NCBI GenBank assembly: GCA_945952355.1
Contig: CAMFIW010000010.1
Location: 1 to 17,359, forward strand
Direction of reading: 5' to 3'
DNA length: 17,359 nt
Origin: an uncultured Phenylobacterium sp.
Lineage (GTDB): Bacteria > Pseudomonadota > Alphaproteobacteria > Caulobacterales > Caulobacteraceae
A model generated the notes under the pieces. It was not told the origin of the DNA. It saw only the letters and a list, made by a program, of their open reading frames with translations, and searched no databases. Below, one piece after another: positions 14,959-17,359 of the stretch (its first letter is position 1; each line of letters begins with the position of its first letter). Both the position numbers and the translations under genes were made by a program.

Positions 14959-16860
14959 TCAGGCCGCGACGTCGGCCTTGCCGGGCTCCGCCGCAGCCGG
15001 CGCCTGGGCCGCGTCGGTCAGGGCGCGGCTGATCGCGTCATAGAGCTTGGCGATCTCGATCGGCTTGGCCACGTGGCCGTCCATGCCAGCGGCCAGGTAT
15101 TCCTGGACCTGGTGCGACAGGGCGTTGGCGGTCAGGGCCACGATGGGGGTCCGGCGGCGGCCGTTCTCGGCTTCCGAGGCGCGGATCGCGCGGGCGGAGT
15201 CGATGCCGTCCATGACCGGCATCTGGATGTCCATCAGGATCAGGTCGTAGGCGCCGTCGCGCCACGCCTCGAAGGCGGCCTTGCCGTCGGCGACGATGTC
15301 GACTTCGATGCCCAGCGAGCCCATGACCGCCGCCAGCACCTGCTGGTTCGTGGCGTTGTCCTCGGCCGCCAGCAGGCGCAGGCCGCCCTCGGCGTCGTCA
15401 TCCATGGCGTCGGGCGCGGCCTCGACTTCCACCACGGCCTCGCCGCGCGGCAGGGGTAGTTCGACGGTGAAGACCGAACCCCGGCCCTCGGCGCTGTCGA
15501 CCGATATGGTACCGCCCATCATCTGGGTCAGCTCGCGGCAGATGGCGAGGCCCAAGCCGGTTCCGCCGAAGCGACGAGTGGCGGAATTGTCGGCCTGGAC
15601 GAACTTCTCGAACAGGGTGGCCATCTTCTCGGCGGGGATGCCGACGCCCGAATCGCGGACGGTGAGCACCAGTCCGGTCGCATTGGCGTCGAAATGGGCC
15701 GAGACCGCGCCGGCCTGCGTGAACTTGACCGCGTTCGACAGGAGGTTGCCGACGATCTGGCGCAGCCGGTCGGCGTCGCCGCGCCAGGCGCCGCGCGCCT
15801 CCGGCGTCACCTCGACCGACATGCCCAGGCCCTTCTGCTCCGCCATGACCGAGAAGCTTTCGCGCGCGGGCGCGATGGCGGCTTCCAGGTCGAAGTCGTC
15901 GACGAGAAGGGTCAGCTTGCCGGCCTCGATCTTGGACAGGTCCAGCACGTCGTTCAGCACGGCCAGCAGCAAGGCGCCCGACTGGCGGATCACGTCCAGG
16001 CGCTCGCGCTGGACGACCGACAGGTCGCCCATCGACATGACCTCAGCCATGGCCAGCACGCCGTTCATCGGCGTGCGGATCTCGTGGCTCATATTGGCCA
16101 GGAACTGGGACTTCAGGACATTGGCGGCGTTGGCCGCGTCGCGGGCCTCCATCAGCTCCTGCAGCGTCCGCCACAGGGCCTGTTCGCGCTCGTCCAGCTT
16201 GGCCAACAGGTGGTTGAAGCTGTCGGTGAGGCTGCGGAACATGGCGTCGTCCGCCTGGCTCTCCACCGGCGTGAAGGCGCCTTCGGCGGCGACCTTGTGC
16301 ATCGCTTCCGACAGGCGCTGCACCGGAGCGATGACCTTGTGCGCCAGGCCGCGAGCCAGGAACAGGGCCACGCCCACCCCGGCGAACAGCAAGGCGCCGG
16401 TCCGGGCGATGAATTGGGGAAGCATGGCGCCCAGCGCGGGCGTGCGACCGGTGACGACCAGTTCGCCGGCCTTGACCCCGCCCGCCTTGACCTCGGTGCG
16501 CACGACGTCGGCGTCGCCGGGCACGGCGTCGTGGCGCGACCAAGTGGCCAGGACCTGGCCCTGGCTGTCGCTGAGCCGCGCCTCGACCACCCGCGGCGCC
16601 TTGGCGAGCGCGGCCAGGGCCTGGGCGGCGCCCTGCCGGTCGCCCTCGATCACCGCGGGCGCGGCCGCCTGGGCGGTGATTTCAGCGACCGAAACCTGGT
16701 TAAGATGGCCCTGCTCGCGCGCCACGGCCCACTGTTGGAGCATGAAGGTCAGGCACGCCGCGACCAGCACGACGAGGGCCGTGATCAGGGCCGCTCCCGC
16801 CACGCGAGCATGGAACGTGGCCGTCGGCGGCGCGCCGGTCGTGCGGGGCTGATCGGTCAT
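14959..16860 (-). CDS. Hybrid sensor histidine kinase with C-terminal receiver domain
   Basis: The 633-residue protein is laid out as a membrane sensor. Membrane helix 1 is at about 19-41, a periplasmic domain of about 100 residues follows, then membrane helix 2 at about 150-170 and a HAMP-like linker to about 222. The HisKA domain has phospho-acceptor H259 in NMSHEIRTPMNG. The ATPase domain has the N box GNLLSNAVKF (371-380), G1 VRDSGVGIP (401-409) and G2 GGTGLGLAI (432-440). The receiver domain has E500/D501, phospho-acceptor D544 in LMDIQMPVMDG, T577 and K599. It should pass phosphate from H259 to D544 and then through a separate phosphotransferase. No HPt domain or response regulator gene adjoins it, so its partner is encoded elsewhere. 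The ATG at 16858-16860 starts just before the first helix; the frame runs 39 codons further but those residues are basic and unlike a sensor N-terminus. Confidence 0.95.
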   Translation of the reverse strand: MTDQPRTTGAPPTATFHARVAGAALITALVVLVAACLTFMLQQWAVAREQGHLNQVSVAEITAQAAAPAVIEGDRQGAAQALAALAKAPRVVEARLSDSQGQVLATWSRHDAVPGDADVVRTEVKAGGVKAGELVVTGRTPALGAMLPQFIARTGALLFAGVGVALFLARGLAHKVIAPVQRLSEAMHKVAAEGAFTPVESQADDAMFRSLTDSFNHLLAKLDEREQALWRTLQELMEARDAANAANVLKSQFLANMSHEIRTPMNGVLAMAEVMSMGDLSVVQRERLDVIRQSGALLLAVLNDVLDLSKIEAGKLTLLVDDFDLEAAIAPARESFSVMAEQKGLGMSVEVTPEARGAWRGDADRLRQIVGNLLSNAVKFTQAGAVSAHFDANATGLVLTVRDSGVGIPAEKMATLFEKFVQADNSATRRFGGTGLGLAICRELTQMMGGTISVDSAEGRGSVFTVELPLPRGEAVVEVEAAPDAMDDDAEGGLRLLAAEDNATNQQVLAAVMGSLGIEVDIVADGKAAFEAWRDGAYDLILMDIQMPVMDGIDSARAIRASEAENGRRRTPIVALTANALSHQVQEYLAAGMDGHVAKPIEIAKLYDAISRALTDAAQAPAAAEPGKADVAA

Positions 16861-17023
16861 GGCGCTCGAGTTCCGTCCGAGCCTTGGCTGTAGACCAATT
16901 CTCCTAACGCTTCGCTTCCGACGACGCCTCAAAACGGGACGTTTCCCCTGCGAAGCGTCACAATTTCGGCCCCTCAACCTCTGCGCGCACTTGACGCAGT
17001 TAACGGGTCCTGAATCGACTCGC

Positions 17024-17052
17024 TTGAGCTTAACCTTTGGTTTACCTATACT
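17024..17052 (+). promoter_or_regulatory. Promoter with CtrA-like half-sites and adjacent GANTC sites
   Basis: TTGAGC (17024-17029), a 17-base spacer and TATACT (17047-17052) form a good promoter, with the predicted start about 30 bases before the ATG at 17089. The spacer holds TTAA-N7-TTTA (17030-17044), one base from the CtrA consensus TTAA-N7-TTAA. Two GANTC sites, GAATC (17012-17016) and GACTC (17017-17021), lie directly upstream; GANTC is the target of the CcrM methylase in Caulobacter. Cell-cycle control is inferred. The rest of the 228-base divergent gap must also hold the kinase promoter, which I could not place. Confidence 0.5.
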
Positions 17053-17088
17053 ACCGTTGAGTTAATGCTCTTGGAGGGGCTCTCCCCA

Positions 17089-17359
17089 ATGGAAAAGGCG
17101 TTTGTTGCCCAGCGTGTCGCGGCCAAGCTGTTCGCGACCGAAGCTTCGGTGGACCAGGCGATGGTCGAAGCCACCGAACTGATGGTGGATCTGCTGATGG
17201 CCCGTAAGGACGTGAACGCGTCCATGGTCTTCGCCGACGACGTGCGGGTCGAGCTGGCGGCTGGTGGAGTCCAGCGGATCGACGGCCGGGTAGATGCCCA
17301 GGGCGGCGATGTCACGCGACAGCACCACGGTGGCGTCCAAGTGGGCGAAGGTGGTGGCA
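17089..17359 (+). CDS. Protein of unknown function, 5' part, apparently fused to foreign sequence
   Basis: The frame begins [20 protein letters not shown] and continues [25 protein letters not shown], an amphipathic helical, Ala/Val/Met-rich start without signal peptide. I do not recognise a characterised family. The start is well supported: GGAGG at 17073-17077 and a promoter at 17024-17052. From roughly codon 46 onward (about 17224) the same DNA encodes a stretch of ATP synthase beta on the other strand, so the residues after NAS ([16 protein letters not shown] and on, with HH and Gly-rich runs) are probably not native to this gene. The frame stays open to the window edge. The real gene is likely truncated by a join. 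Confidence 0.6.
   Translation, partial: MEKAFVAQRVAAKLFATEASVDQAMVEATELMVDLLMARKDVNASMVFADDVRVELAAGGVQRIDGRVDAQGGDVTRQHHGGVQVGEGGG
17224..17359 (-). pseudogene. atpD: Internal fragment of ATP synthase F1 subunit beta, truncated at a junction
   Basis: Read leftward from the window edge, the codons give [15 protein letters not shown], then [19 protein letters not shown], then [11 protein letters not shown]. This is the highly conserved central part of AtpD (consensus [14 protein letters not shown]...[14 protein letters not shown]...LDP.VVGEEHY). Homology stops after the H of GEDH at about 17224; the next residues ([11 protein letters not shown]) are the antisense of the rightward gene and match nothing in AtpD. 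The fragment lies inside the frame starting at 17089. Residue choices VVLSRDIA and SRQLDP are those I associate with beta- or gammaproteobacteria; alphaproteobacteria more often have TTVLSRAI and SRxLDPR or SRxLDPK. A chimeric join or contamination at a contig end is more likely than a real insertion. Confidence 0.8.

Overview
The window looks like a chromosomal segment of a high-GC alphaproteobacterium, most probably of the family Caulobacteraceae (Caulobacter or Phenylobacterium type). The evidence is the composition, the form of the S21, COQ9 and FtsH proteins, an adjacent ftsH-folP pair, and GANTC and CtrA-like motifs at one promoter. No taxonomic search was run. I see no tRNA, rRNA, CRISPR array, insertion sequence or prophage gene.

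Layout, left to right. Positions 1-120 hold the 5' end of a leftward enoyl-CoA hydratase. An inverted pair of dispersed repeats follows (226-366), then a leftward COQ9-family gene diverging from rpsU, which appears to start at CTG and ends in a clear terminator. Next are ftsH and folP, one base apart, closed by a terminator shared with a convergent small exported protein. Rightward from 5127 is a cytoplasmic gamma-glutamyltransferase-like Ntn hydrolase whose glutamate-binding pocket is not conserved.

From 6795 to 9656 lies an accessory-looking block. A short-chain dehydrogenase and a TetR repressor are divergent across a promoter with two palindromes, followed by a GNAT acetyltransferase. The block is bracketed by two direct copies of a composite palindromic repeat built from iterated TTCGTG/CACGAA words, and a third repeat family sits before the GNAT gene.

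From 9657 to 13919 there are small metabolic genes: a translationally coupled SDR and nitrilase pair (leftward), thiD overlapping a nucleotidyltransferase-fold gene (rightward), a convergent GNAT gene sharing a CTAG at its stop, and a PhzF-family isomerase ending at a bidirectional terminator. Then come two tandem leftward genes for small exported proteins that look like diverged paralogues, and a leftward hybrid histidine kinase with no response regulator gene beside it.

At the right edge a rightward gene of unknown function starts behind a good promoter. Its reading frame runs into an antisense piece of ATP synthase subunit beta (atpD). The residues of that piece look more beta/gamma- than alphaproteobacterial, so a chimeric join or contig-end artefact is the leading explanation.

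The strongest leads are the TetR/SDR control region, the composite repeat bracketing the accessory block, the altered pocket of the GGT-like enzyme, the tandem exported paralogues and the atpD junction. None amounts by itself to a demonstrated new system.
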